Assembly: GCA_015068735.1 (NCBI GenBank)
Contig: SVJW01000004.1
Location: forward strand, 1 to 64,000
Direction: 5' to 3'
From: Oscillospiraceae bacterium
GTDB taxonomy: Bacteria; Bacillota; Clostridia; UMGS1883
Length of the DNA: 64,000 nucleotides
Made by a program: the position numbers and the translations under genes. Positions 8,558-21,014 of the stretch are shown in pieces (within the stretch, counting starts at the first letter, position 1; every line of letters starts with the position of its first letter). The notes beneath the pieces are model-generated. The model made no database searches, was not told the DNA's origin, and was given only the letters and a program-made list of their open reading frames with translations.

Positions 8558-10051
8558 ATGAATAAATTTCTTGTTGGTTGGGCTGAGGAGTCCATCGTTC
8601 CGGGAAAACCCGTTAATATTGTTGGTCAGTTCTACGAAAGAATTTCAGACAAGGTAGAAACAGAAATCACAGTTACTGCAATGGCAGTTGAATCGGGCGA
8701 AGAGCAGATGATTGCAGTTTCCTGCGCTCTTACAAGCGTAAGTGATGAGTTAATAAAGCTGGCAAGAGAGAAATTTGTGGAAATCGGTGGCGAAATTGCT
8801 CCCGAAAAAATCTTTATCGGAGCAATCCACAACCATACTGCATTCGGTTATGGTGTTTCGAATGCGAATACAGTAACTTCAAAGGATATTCTCAATGAAT
8901 ACCTTCCTGCAGACAAGCAGTATACCTCCATTGAAGCGAAGCGAGATGACGTTTTCGAGGGTGAAGAAGCACTTCTTTTCCTTGTTGACAAAATCGCATA
9001 TGCGGCAAAGAAGGCTTGGGATAACAGAAAAGAAGCAATGTATGCAAACGCTTTCGGTCGTGCCGTTGTTGGTCACTGCCGTCGTGTAGTATATGATGAT
9101 GGCTCTGCCGCAATGTGGGGCGATACAAATCGTGCCAACTTCCGCGAGATTGAGGGCGGAAACGACAGCGGTATCGAGCTTATATACTTCTTTGATATGA
9201 ATAAGAAGCTTACAGGCATTCTGGCAAATATTGCTTGCCCTGCACAGGTTCTTGAGCATCACTACTTCATTTCCGAAGACTACTGGGGATATGTAAAGCA
9301 GACTCTCCGTGAAAAGTTCGGAAAGGATATTTTCCTCCTTCCCTTTATCGGGGCGGCAGGTGACCAGTGTCCCCGTGATATGGTGCGCTGGGTAGATGCA
9401 GAGCAGCCCTTGAAGGACCCCAACATCCTCCGTGAAAACACAGTTATCCGCAAAGCTGACCCCTCGATGTTCGACATCAAGGGTTGTAAGCTCATCGCAA
9501 AGAGGGTGTCAAACGAAATTATTGATGTATTTGAAGCTCTTGAAGATAGTGAAATCAAGGAAAATCCCGTATTTATCCACAAGACACTTACATTCGACCT
9601 TCCTCTCCGTAAGGCAACAATCGGGGAGTACAACAATGCTGTAAGAGAGCTTGAATACTACGTAAACAAAAACCGTGACAAAGAAACCTTCAACTACGAG
9701 GATAATGCGGCAATGCACATCTACGCAGGTACAATCCTTCGTTACCGTGTACAACAGGAAAAAGAGATTTTCCCCATTGAAACACATATCATAAGACTTG
9801 GTGATGTTGCAATGGCTACAAATCCCTTCGAGCTGTTCCTTGACTACGGAAACCGTATGAAGGCAAGAAGTAAGGCAAGCCAGACATTCATTTTCCAGCT
9901 TACAGGCGGTCGGGGCGGATATCTTCCCACCGAAAAGGCTGAAAGAGGCAGCCACTACAGTGCGTACATTTCCAGCGGTAATGTAGGTCACGAGGGCGGA
10001 GACCTTTTGGTAAGAAGGACAGTAAAAGAAATTAACGAGCTTTTTGATTGA
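8558..10051 (+). CDS. Neutral/alkaline ceramidase-like N-terminal domain protein
   Basis: VGWAEESIVPGKPVNIVGQFYERIS...GAIHNHTAFGYG...GAAGDQCPRDM. Confidence 0.7.
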   Translation: MNKFLVGWAEESIVPGKPVNIVGQFYERISDKVETEITVTAMAVESGEEQMIAVSCALTSVSDELIKLAREKFVEIGGEIAPEKIFIGAIHNHTAFGYGVSNANTVTSKDILNEYLPADKQYTSIEAKRDDVFEGEEALLFLVDKIAYAAKKAWDNRKEAMYANAFGRAVVGHCRRVVYDDGSAAMWGDTNRANFREIEGGNDSGIELIYFFDMNKKLTGILANIACPAQVLEHHYFISEDYWGYVKQTLREKFGKDIFLLPFIGAAGDQCPRDMVRWVDAEQPLKDPNILRENTVIRKADPSMFDIKGCKLIAKRVSNEIIDVFEALEDSEIKENPVFIHKTLTFDLPLRKATIGEYNNAVRELEYYVNKNRDKETFNYEDNAAMHIYAGTILRYRVQQEKEIFPIETHIIRLGDVAMATNPFELFLDYGNRMKARSKASQTFIFQLTGGRGGYLPTEKAERGSHYSAYISSGNVGHEGGDLLVRRTVKEINELFD

Positions 10052-10059
10052 GGTATTTT

Positions 10060-11165
10060 ATGAGTAACTATACCGCGCCGGTTGACGGTGTACATATGCA
10101 CCACTTCAGATTGTTGGCGGTATGTTTGCTGACCGTTACAACCCTGAAAGAATGATAAAAATCGGACTTTTGGGAAGTGCCGTGGCAAACCTTATAATAT
10201 TTTTTAATCAGAATTTTTATGTAATGCTTTTTACATGGATGTTTAATGCTGCAATTCAGTTTGCAATCTGGCCATCGGTTTTCAAGATTACGGCATCCCA
10301 GCTTCCCAGAAGTGAGAAGTCGAAAAATGTATTTTTCATTTCCTTTTCTCCCACTATGGGGCTTCTGCTTTCTTTTATTGTTGCAGGAATTCTTCCTGCT
10401 TGGCAACTTAATTTTGCCGTTTCATCCGCAGTTTCTCTGGTACTTTTTATCTTGATGCATTTTATTTGCAAAAAGGTAGACCGCTTTATGCTGCCCGACA
10501 GGGAAACATTACTGGAAAACATAAAAGAACGGGACGATAAGGGCATTTCTCTGATGACGCTTATGATAAGCAGCGGACTTTTACTGATTATTGCAGTAAA
10601 CCTTATCCGAACAATGATTGGACAGGGCGCGCAAACTCTTGCACCCACAATGCTTATGGAATCCTATGACGGCATTTCCGCATCTTTTGGGAATATCCTT
10701 AATATAATCGTTATTATTTCGGGAATATTCGGCGTTTTCTCGTCAAGATTTTTAATTAAACGCAGAATTATAAAAAATGAAATTGTAGGAATGGCAGGCA
10801 CTCTTTTAATTATGATACCCATGTGCGTGATAATATGCCTGATTGGAAAAATTCCATCCATTTTGGTAATTGTATCAATGAGTGTGATTTCTTTCTGTGC
10901 TACGGCGGCATCGTTTCTCACATCTTCCTACAGCTCTCAATTTGCTGCGTTCGGTAAAGACGGTACAGTTGCAGGGCTGATAAACTGCTCCGGCAGTGCG
11001 GCACTTATTGTGCAGACTTACGGTTTTAGTGCAGTTGCAGATAATTTCGGATGGGTAGCAGTATCAAAACTGTGGGTAGTTCTGACAACTGTTGCGGTAG
11101 TTATGTCCATTGCTGCCATACCCATATTTAATAAATTCAGAAAAAAACACAGAGAAGTAATGTAA
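10060..11165 (+). pseudogene. MFS transporter, N-terminally truncated/frameshifted (intact downstream ORF 10122..11165)
   Basis: ATG at 10060 gives MSNYTAPVDGVHMHHFR then shifts out of frame; frame 10122 begins in MFS motif A (LQIVGGMFADRYNPERM) with TM1 and part of TM2 absent and an in-frame stop (TGA 10083-10085) upstream. Confidence 0.7.
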
Positions 11166-11184
11166 TATTGTTAATTAAACAAAA

Positions 11185-11211
11185 GAAACGAATGCATTTT
11201 GCATTCGTTTC
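11185..11211. repeat. Perfect hairpin GAAACGAATGCA-TTT-TGCATTCGTTTC (copy 1)
   Basis: 12-bp stem, same hairpin recurs at 11486. Confidence 0.9.
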
Positions 11212-11331
11212 AGACTGTCGAAAAAGTCGGTTAACCGCAAGCAGATTTGAATGTGTAAGATTTTTGTAGGGGTTGGCGATTTTCGACAACCCGTTAGAAA
11301 AAAGGTCTGTTCGTTAAAAACAAAAATTGAT

Positions 11332-11366
11332 TAAAGCCCTGAAAATCGTGATTTTCAGGGCTTTTT
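11332..11366. terminator. Palindromic hairpin AAAGCCCTGAAAATC-GT-GATTTTCAGGGCTTT(TT)
   Basis: 15-bp perfect stem with T-run. Confidence 0.75.
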
Positions 11367-11485
11367 GCTTGCTTCTGTCCAAGTCAATCTCTACCGTACC
11401 CTCGTACGCCGACGAGCTTGCCTTGAACAGATTCACCTTTCTTTTTCCTCGTCTGCCAGCGTGTCGATAGGTTTATCGACACGCT

Positions 11486-11512
11486 GAAACGAATGCATTT
11501 TGCATTCGTTTC
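11486..11512. repeat. Perfect hairpin GAAACGAATGCA-TTT-TGCATTCGTTTC (copy 2)
   Basis: Same 27-nt hairpin as 11185; flanks arranged in inverted orientation. Confidence 0.9.
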
Positions 11513-11515
11513 TTT

Positions 11516-12604
11516 TTACTTTATTATTCCTAATTCAATTTTGTATTTTAAAATCCGAAGTACCGATTCATCAATTCTCTCCTCGGAAATTGTGCCGTCT
11601 TCAACGGCTTTAATAACCGCTGGAATCTGCTCGGTAAAGTCAGTACAGCACAAAAGGTCGTTTCCTGCAATCACCGCCTGCACAGCGGCAGATTCATTAT
11701 CCGTATAAAGCCCGATTGCATCCATTACAAGGTCGTCAGTGATGATAAGCCCCTGAAACCCCAGTTCCTCACGGAGAATTCGTATAACCTCAGGCGATAG
11801 GGAAGCAGGGCGGTCTTTGTCCATACACTCCACAATATTGTGGCTTACAAGCACTACACCTGCACCATTGTCGATTCCTGCCTTGAACGGAAGAAAATCA
11901 TACATAGCAAAGATTTTGTAGGGCCTTTTGTCAATGGCTATTCCCGTATGGGTATCGCCATTGTTTCCATAGCCGGGAAAATGTTTCAGTACACTTCCTA
12001 TCCCTGCCGAATTCATTTCAGAAACAACGGTTTTCACATATTCCGAAGTGCCGTCAGCGTCAAGCGCCACACTTCTTTCATACATAAAATCTTCGGGGCT
12101 TTGGGAAATATCGCAAACGGGAGCAAAATTCAAATTGATGCCTAAGTCCAACAGAAATTCCGATTTTTCCTTTGCATCAGCGCGTACCGCATCAAATCCG
12201 CCATCCTTGTAAAGCTGTTGCGGAGAGGGGAACGGAGTTTCCCGAAACTGTGGATAACGGCTTGCTCGGGTGACAATACCGCCCTCTTCGTCTACGGCAA
12301 TGAACATAGGGATACTTGCGGCATCCTGATAGCTTTGCACGGTCTTTTTAAAAGTTTCGGGATCTGAATTCTTGAAATCCTGCCCAAAAAGAATGTAACC
12401 GCCCAATTTATACTGCTTAGCGTAAATAGCCGCATCTACAGAGGGACAACGGGCAATAAACATCTGTCCGACCTTTTCCTCTAATGTCATATTCGATAAA
12501 AGCTCCTGCGGAGAGGAGCTTTTATTTTCTTTTTGTGAAGGAGCCTTGTCGCACGCTGTTAAAATCAGCATCAGACAAAGGACAAAGAAAAATAATCTTT
12601 TCAT
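11516..12604 (-). CDS. Glycoside hydrolase family 3 (beta-N-acetylhexosaminidase, NagZ-like) lipoprotein
   Basis: MKRLFFFVLCLMLILTAC lipobox; KHFPGYGNNGDTHTG; ITDDLVMDAIG; start at 12604 preferred. Confidence 0.88.
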   Translation of the reverse strand: MKRLFFFVLCLMLILTACDKAPSQKENKSSSPQELLSNMTLEEKVGQMFIARCPSVDAAIYAKQYKLGGYILFGQDFKNSDPETFKKTVQSYQDAASIPMFIAVDEEGGIVTRASRYPQFRETPFPSPQQLYKDGGFDAVRADAKEKSEFLLDLGINLNFAPVCDISQSPEDFMYERSVALDADGTSEYVKTVVSEMNSAGIGSVLKHFPGYGNNGDTHTGIAIDKRPYKIFAMYDFLPFKAGIDNGAGVVLVSHNIVECMDKDRPASLSPEVIRILREELGFQGLIITDDLVMDAIGLYTDNESAAVQAVIAGNDLLCCTDFTEQIPAVIKAVEDGTISEERIDESVLRILKYKIELGIIK

Positions 12605-12608
12605 TTTA

Positions 12609-13372
12609 TCACTCAATATTAAAAAATCTTTTAGCATTTTCCGTAGTGATTTCTTCAATTAATTGGGGAGAAACGCCTTTTATCTCAGCAATTTTTTCAG
12701 CTACATGGTGAATGTAAAGACTGCTGTTCCGCTTTCCTCTGTAGGGAGTTGGTGCAAGGTAGGGACTGTCCGTTTCAATCACAAGACTCTCAAGCGGAAT
12801 GTATTTTACTGCATCCACGGTCTTAACGTTGTTTTTAAATGTCACCGTACCGCCTATTGCAATTTTAAGCCCCATATCAAGCACAATTTTTGCCGTTTCC
12901 TTGCTTTCACTGAAACAGTGGAGAAGTGCACCGCCGCCCTTATATTCGCTTTTTAAAATATCAAGGGTATCCTTGCAAGCGTCACGGGTGTGAATTACAA
13001 AGGGAAGGGAAAGCTCATCTGCTATGGCAATCTGCTTTGCAAATGCGTTTTTCTGAACATCTCTTTCCACACGGTCCCAATAATAATCAAGACCGATTTC
13101 CCCGATTGCCTTAACACGAGGGTGAGAGGCAAGGCGTTTGATTTCATCGAATGAAGCCTCGTCAAGACAGTCCTTGTCATTGGGGTGTATTCCTGCCAGC
13201 GCATATATAAAATCATACTTTTCGGCAATTTCAATTGCTTTTTTGGTAGAATTTACGCTATAGCTTGCGTTTACTATATAACCGACACCATTTTCCCTCA
13301 TAGAGGAAAGGAGAGTGTCTCTATCCTCGTCAAATTGCTTGTCATCGTAATGTGCGTGGGTATCGAAAAGCA

Positions 13373-13373
<1 letters not shown>
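12609..13373 (-). CDS. tatD: TatD family metal-dependent hydrolase
   Basis: LFDTHAHYDDKQFDEDR...GEIGLDYY...HTRDA...ETDSPYLAP. Confidence 0.95.
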
Positions 13374-16227
<2,854 letters not shown>

Positions 16228-16696
16228 CGGTTTCTTTTTCTTCCTTCTTTTTAAACATATCGGAAAAAGCATAAAGAATATACAGCCCTGCACCGATACA
16301 TACGAAGCAGTCTGCTATGTTAAATACGGGGAATTCAATAAATTCCACCATAATAAAATCACGGACATAACTTAAAAACGCTCTGTCAATGAAGTTACCC
16401 ACAGCACCGCCTGCCATAAAGCAGATTGCCCATCTTTCCAGGCGGGATTGTGGTTTTGTCTTTATAAGATAGATTGCAATAAAGACAATGACGGCAAGTG
16501 TCATTATAATAAAAAACACTCTTGCGCCCTGTAATATGCCGAATGCCGCGCCTTCGTTATGCACGTTGGTAAAGCTTAAAATGTTCGGGATAATTACTTT
16601 AGCCTCTCCCAAAGAAAAAAAGTGAGAGGTCAGAATTTTCGTTATCTGGTCAAAAGCGACAATTAAAATTGCCGCAACAATGTATAAAATCATAAC

Positions 16697-17470
16697 TTAG
16701 CTCCAAATGTTGAGAGTAATAAAAATTCTGTCTTTTTTGCTTGTTCCGCCAACGGAGAGGGTAGCTTTCCCTTTGCCGCGCAAAGAAATAACATCGCCGT
16801 CTTTAAGGCGCATATCGTTTTTCAAAGCGCAAATTCCGTTCACAAAAACAAGTCCGCCTGAAATGATTTCCCCTGCTTTTCCTCTTCCTTTTCCGTAAAA
16901 AAGTGTGATTACGGAATCCAGTCTGAGAGAAGAAACAGTCCCCGACACCGTCTTAAAACTCCTTTCGGGAAGCTCAATCTCCGAAAGAGAAATCTCCTCC
17001 GTTTTTACGCCTACTCTGCCCACTTTCGTAAGAGAGTTTGCCGCAAAGGAGCAGATTTCCTCCGAAAAAATGATATATGCAGCTTTATCTTTAATAATAA
17101 TATCGCCGCACTTTTCCCTTTTTATTCCAAGACCGAGGACACTCCCCAAAAAGTCACGATGGGTGAGTGAATGTAGCATGGGGGAAGTAATTTTTAATGC
17201 GTTTATAGGGAATACAGGGTCTTCATATTCGGGAATGAACGCCACCATTTTCCTTTCAGCACCGTCAAACCCTCCGAAAAGCACAGGCTCTGAGGGGAGA
17301 CAGTCTTTCCTTGCCAAAAGCTCCGAAATGCTGTTTTCAGACAGAAAATCCCCGAAAACAGCCGCACCGTATCGGTCTGCACGCACTGCCATATCAAAAA
17401 TATGCGCAAACATTACGCTGTGGCGTGAATCCAAAGCATAAAGAAACCGATCTTTGTTTATTCCTCCCAT
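16697..17470 (-). CDS. YlmH-like S4 domain RNA-binding protein
   Basis: Context sepF-ylmH-lspA; VRLDSVITL...GGLVFVNG...DVISLRGKGK. Confidence 0.85.
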   Translation of the reverse strand: MGGINKDRFLYALDSRHSVMFAHIFDMAVRADRYGAAVFGDFLSENSISELLARKDCLPSEPVLFGGFDGAERKMVAFIPEYEDPVFPINALKITSPMLHSLTHRDFLGSVLGLGIKREKCGDIIIKDKAAYIIFSEEICSFAANSLTKVGRVGVKTEEISLSEIELPERSFKTVSGTVSSLRLDSVITLFYGKGRGKAGEIISGGLVFVNGICALKNDMRLKDGDVISLRGKGKATLSVGGTSKKDRIFITLNIWS

Positions 17471-17901
17471 GGGAAGAAGTCAGCATTCTGAAGTTCGTCG
17501 CGTACGTCAGCCATAATATCAACGTTGTAAGGTGCAACAAGGAAGATACCCTTTGCAACTTTCTGTGTGCTGCCCTGAAGAGCATAGGATGCACCGCTGA
17601 TAATATCGATAACTCTGCGAGAGATTTCCTTGTCAAGTTTTTCAAGATTTACAACGACAGGCTTTTTGTTGCGGAGATGGTCAACAACTTCCTTTGCCTC
17701 GTCAAAACGCTCAACAGAAACAACAACAACCTTCATCTGTGTGGTTGCAGCAATGCTTACAATTTTGGATTTTTTCGCACCGGAAGAAACACGGGGGCTT
17801 TCAAAATGAGCAGGTTCTTCGTCTGCGGCTGTAAAATCTACTTCATCGTCATCTTCTTCGGGTCCAAAAATAAGTTCGCTGATTTTCTTAGTGAATTTCA
17901 T
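17458..17901 (-). CDS. sepF: Cell division protein SepF
   Basis: VVVVSVERFDEAKEVVDHLRNKKPVVVNLEKLDKEISRRVIDIISGASYALQGSTQKVAKGIFLVAP. Confidence 0.93.
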   Translation of the reverse strand: MKFTKKISELIFGPEEDDDEVDFTAADEEPAHFESPRVSSGAKKSKIVSIAATTQMKVVVVSVERFDEAKEVVDHLRNKKPVVVNLEKLDKEISRRVIDIISGASYALQGSTQKVAKGIFLVAPYNVDIMADVRDELQNADFFPWEE

Positions 17902-17925
17902 AATAATTCCTCCTAAAAATATATA

Positions 17926-18588
17926 TTATCTTTTAAAAATTGCACTTCCGACTCTTACTAAAGTAGCGCCTTCTTCCACGGCTATCTCAAAATCGTTACT
18001 CATACCCATGGAAAGAACGGTTGCGCCGTCTTTTTTGTGACAGTCAAAAAGATCTTTTGCTTTTTTGAAAATGCTTCTTATCTCACTTTCGGGAGCTCCC
18101 AAGGGAGCCATAGTCATAAACCCTTTAAAGCGGATGTTTGAAAGCATACCTATCTCTTTAATTATATTAGGGATTTCCTCTGTTGTCAAACCATATTTAC
18201 TTTCTTCACCGGAAATATTTACCTCCAGCAAAACATCCTGGACAAGTTCGTTCTTTTTTGCCTGTTCGTTGATGGCGGTTGCAATGCTGAGACTGTCTAC
18301 AGAGTGAATAAGCGCAGCTTTTCCCACAACATATTTTACCTTGTTTGTCTGCAAATGTCCTATAAGATGCCACGTAGCACCGGGAACAAGATCTAATTTA
18401 TCCCTCAGCTCCTGAGGACGGTTTTCTCCAAAAACGCACTCTCCGAGAGCTTTCGCCTCGTTAATTGTATCCGCATCGATGGTTTTTGACACACATACCA
18501 AAGTAACATCTTCTTTTTTTCTGCCGCTTTTTATACAGGCCGCTTCTATTCTTTTGTGAATGTCTTCAAGATTATTCTTTAAGCTCAT
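17926..18588 (-). CDS. YggS family PLP homeostasis protein
   Basis: VTLVCVSKTIDADTI...FGENRPQE...WHLIGHLQTNK...VNISGEESKYG...MGMSNDFEIAVEEGATLVRVGSAIF. Confidence 0.95.
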   Translation of the reverse strand: MSLKNNLEDIHKRIEAACIKSGRKKEDVTLVCVSKTIDADTINEAKALGECVFGENRPQELRDKLDLVPGATWHLIGHLQTNKVKYVVGKAALIHSVDSLSIATAINEQAKKNELVQDVLLEVNISGEESKYGLTTEEIPNIIKEIGMLSNIRFKGFMTMAPLGAPESEIRSIFKKAKDLFDCHKKDGATVLSMGMSNDFEIAVEEGATLVRVGSAIFKR

Positions 18589-19798
18589 CCTCTGTTGCCA
18601 CCTCCGGATTTACCAATATGTTATCGTAGAGCTTAAGCGCGGGATATTTTACTCCTTCAGGGGGAGTATAGTTGCTTCTTACGATATAATAATTTTTTTC
18701 TTGTAAAATGATATCAACACAGCGGAAAGAAGTTGATTCACTCTGGTTTAAAATATAAACTCCCGTTACTCCGTTTACCACTCGTATAGCAGCGGAAGGA
18801 ACATAAAGCCCCTCGTATTCTTCGTAACAAATTTCAAACTCAACCTTGCGCTTTTCAAAAATATCTTTTACATCGTGTGTGCATTTTAACACAACAGCGT
18901 ACCTGTCGGATTCGTCAGGATTGATTGCCATAACTGTGGCTTTTACACCGGTGGCATCGTCAATTGACAGCGTTACGGTGTTTCCGACTGTAAGTTTTTG
19001 CGCATCCTCCCCGGTAAAAACAGCGGCAACATACCATGTGAAAGTATCGGTTATTTTTCCTGCATTCTGCGGGTCGGGTTTATAGAATTTAAGTTTTTGG
19101 GCGTATTCATTGACGGCAGTTGGGGTCAGGAGAAGAAGTTCATCCTCCTTTATTTTCATTTCCAATCCGTCAAGCTCAGAGTAAAACTGACCTGAAGCAG
19201 GTGCGGAAACGCCTTCACGAACTCCGCCGAGTTGTTGTTCAAGCTCGTATTTTTTCTGTTGCAGTTGGAGGAGCAGATCGGTGCCTGCATCCTGATTGGT
19301 TGCAGAATCCTTTTTCTTGAGAAGAGCGTTAAGCTGTGTTGCATTTTCAGATGCAAGGATATAATTCTCCTCGCGGACATTTGTGCGTACGGAAGCCGAT
19401 AAATCTTTAAGTGCGGTGAATATGCGTGCTTCGTCGGAAGCATATATGTCGGCAAAACTGTTGGATTTTTCAATTTCTTCTATTCTTTCCGTTACATCTT
19501 TAAGTTCCGCCACAAGGTCCTCATCATAGTTACCGCTGATAACAACACCGATACGGCTTCCTTTGGCAACACGGACACCGTCCTGAACGGCAGGTTCAAA
19601 CGCACCTTTGGAAGCAGGAGTCACTACAGTTTCGTTACGAAGCACATATCCCTCAACGTTTATGGTTTTACGGATATGTACGTTCTGCGCAACTTCTGTG
19701 TCAAAGGGTGCACTGCAATAGCTGATGGTACTTATTATGGCAAGAATTACAGAGCCCAGTAACACATACTTTAAAATTTTATTCAATTGAGTGCACAC
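18572..19798 (-). CDS. HlyD-like membrane-anchored adaptor protein in division cluster
   Basis: N-terminal TM, HlyD-like barrel and coiled coil, position next to yggS-sepF. Confidence 0.65.
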   Translation of the reverse strand: MCTQLNKILKYVLLGSVILAIISTISYCSAPFDTEVAQNVHIRKTINVEGYVLRNETVVTPASKGAFEPAVQDGVRVAKGSRIGVVISGNYDEDLVAELKDVTERIEEIEKSNSFADIYASDEARIFTALKDLSASVRTNVREENYILASENATQLNALLKKKDSATNQDAGTDLLLQLQQKKYELEQQLGGVREGVSAPASGQFYSELDGLEMKIKEDELLLLTPTAVNEYAQKLKFYKPDPQNAGKITDTFTWYVAAVFTGEDAQKLTVGNTVTLSIDDATGVKATVMAINPDESDRYAVVLKCTHDVKDIFEKRKVEFEICYEEYEGLYVPSAAIRVVNGVTGVYILNQSESTSFRCVDIILQEKNYYIVRSNYTPPEGVKYPALKLYDNILVNPEVATEDELKE

Positions 19799-19819
19799 CT
19801 CCTTTTAATAAAAATACGT

Positions 19820-20071
19820 TTATTCAGTCACTAACCCCTGTTCTTTTTCAGCCGCCATAAAGTTTACGGGATATGTTGGTATAATTGTGGAAATTGCGTG
19901 CTTATAAATAAGCTCCTGCTTTCCGTCGCAGTCAAGGACTACCGTATAGTTGTCAAACCCTGTTACAAGGCCTCTTATCTGAAAACCGCTTACAAGAAAA
20001 ATTGTAATAGCCTGCTTATCTTTTCTTACCTGATTCAAAAATACGTCCTGCAAGTTAATCTGTGTTTTCAT
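19820..20071 (-). CDS. hfq: RNA chaperone Hfq
   Basis: [58 protein letters not shown]. Confidence 0.97.
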   Translation of the reverse strand: MKTQINLQDVFLNQVRKDKQAITIFLVSGFQIRGLVTGFDNYTVVLDCDGKQELIYKHAISTIIPTYPVNFMAAEKEQGLVTE

Positions 20072-20074
20072 CTG

Positions 20075-21001
20075 TCAAAATCCTTTCTTTTTAATCAATA
20101 TTTCAGCCTGACAAAGTGCATTTTTACTGTCAAGCCAGTTAACTTCCTTATTTCTTCTCAACCACGTCAGTTGCCTTTTTGCATATCTGCGTGTGTTCCG
20201 TTTTAAAAGCTCCACCATTTCGTTATAGGTGCAAAGCCCTTTAAAATACCACACCGTCTCACGGTAGCCGATTGCTACCGCCGCAGTGGACATTTTTGAA
20301 AGGTTGGGGAGTACGTAGGCTTTCACTTCTTCCAAAAGTCCGTCAGAAAGCATCATATCCACTCTTTTGTCAATACGGTTGTAGAGAACGTCTCTGTCCA
20401 TATCGATTGCAAGATAAATATAGTCGTATGGGCTTTCCGCAGGTCGGCTCTCTTCGTCAAGCTCGCTCCTGGTTTTTCCCGTCAGCCTTTTGGTTTCAAT
20501 GGCGCGGACAATTCTTTTCACATCGTTAGGGTGAAGTGTTGCCGCCTTTTCGGGGTCCTCTTTCCTGAGAATTTCCAAAAGAGCCTCGTTGCCGTTTTCT
20601 TCAGCAAATTTTGTAAGCTCAAGGGATAGCTCCTCGTCCCTTTTCGGGGCGGAAAAATTTGTAGCAAAAACTGTGTTATCCGCATACAGTCCCGTACCGC
20701 CAACCATTATGGGAAGCTTTCCTCTGGAATGAATATCTTTTATAATTTCGTGCGCCATAGAGCAGTAACGCTCTACGCTGAATTCTTCGCAAGGGTCTAT
20801 AACATCAATCATATGATGGGGGATAGAGCCCATTTCCTCTTTCGTGGGTTTTGCCGTACCGATGGATAAGTTTTTGTAAATCTGCATTGAGTCGCAGGAA
20901 ATAACCTCGCCACCGAATTTCTCAGCCAAAGCTATTCCAAGCCCCGTTTTCCCCGATGCGGTAGCACCTGCGACTATTACAAGGGGTATTTTCTTTGCCA
21001 T
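20075..21001 (-). CDS. miaA: tRNA dimethylallyltransferase
   Basis: VIVAGATASGKTGLGIALAEKFGGEVISCDSMQIYKNLSIGTAKPT. Confidence 0.97.
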   Translation of the reverse strand: MAKKIPLVIVAGATASGKTGLGIALAEKFGGEVISCDSMQIYKNLSIGTAKPTKEEMGSIPHHMIDVIDPCEEFSVERYCSMAHEIIKDIHSRGKLPIMVGGTGLYADNTVFATNFSAPKRDEELSLELTKFAEENGNEALLEILRKEDPEKAATLHPNDVKRIVRAIETKRLTGKTRSELDEESRPAESPYDYIYLAIDMDRDVLYNRIDKRVDMMLSDGLLEEVKAYVLPNLSKMSTAAVAIGYRETVWYFKGLCTYNEMVELLKRNTRRYAKRQLTWLRRNKEVNWLDSKNALCQAEILIKKKGF

Positions 21002-21014
21002 AGTCATACCCCCG

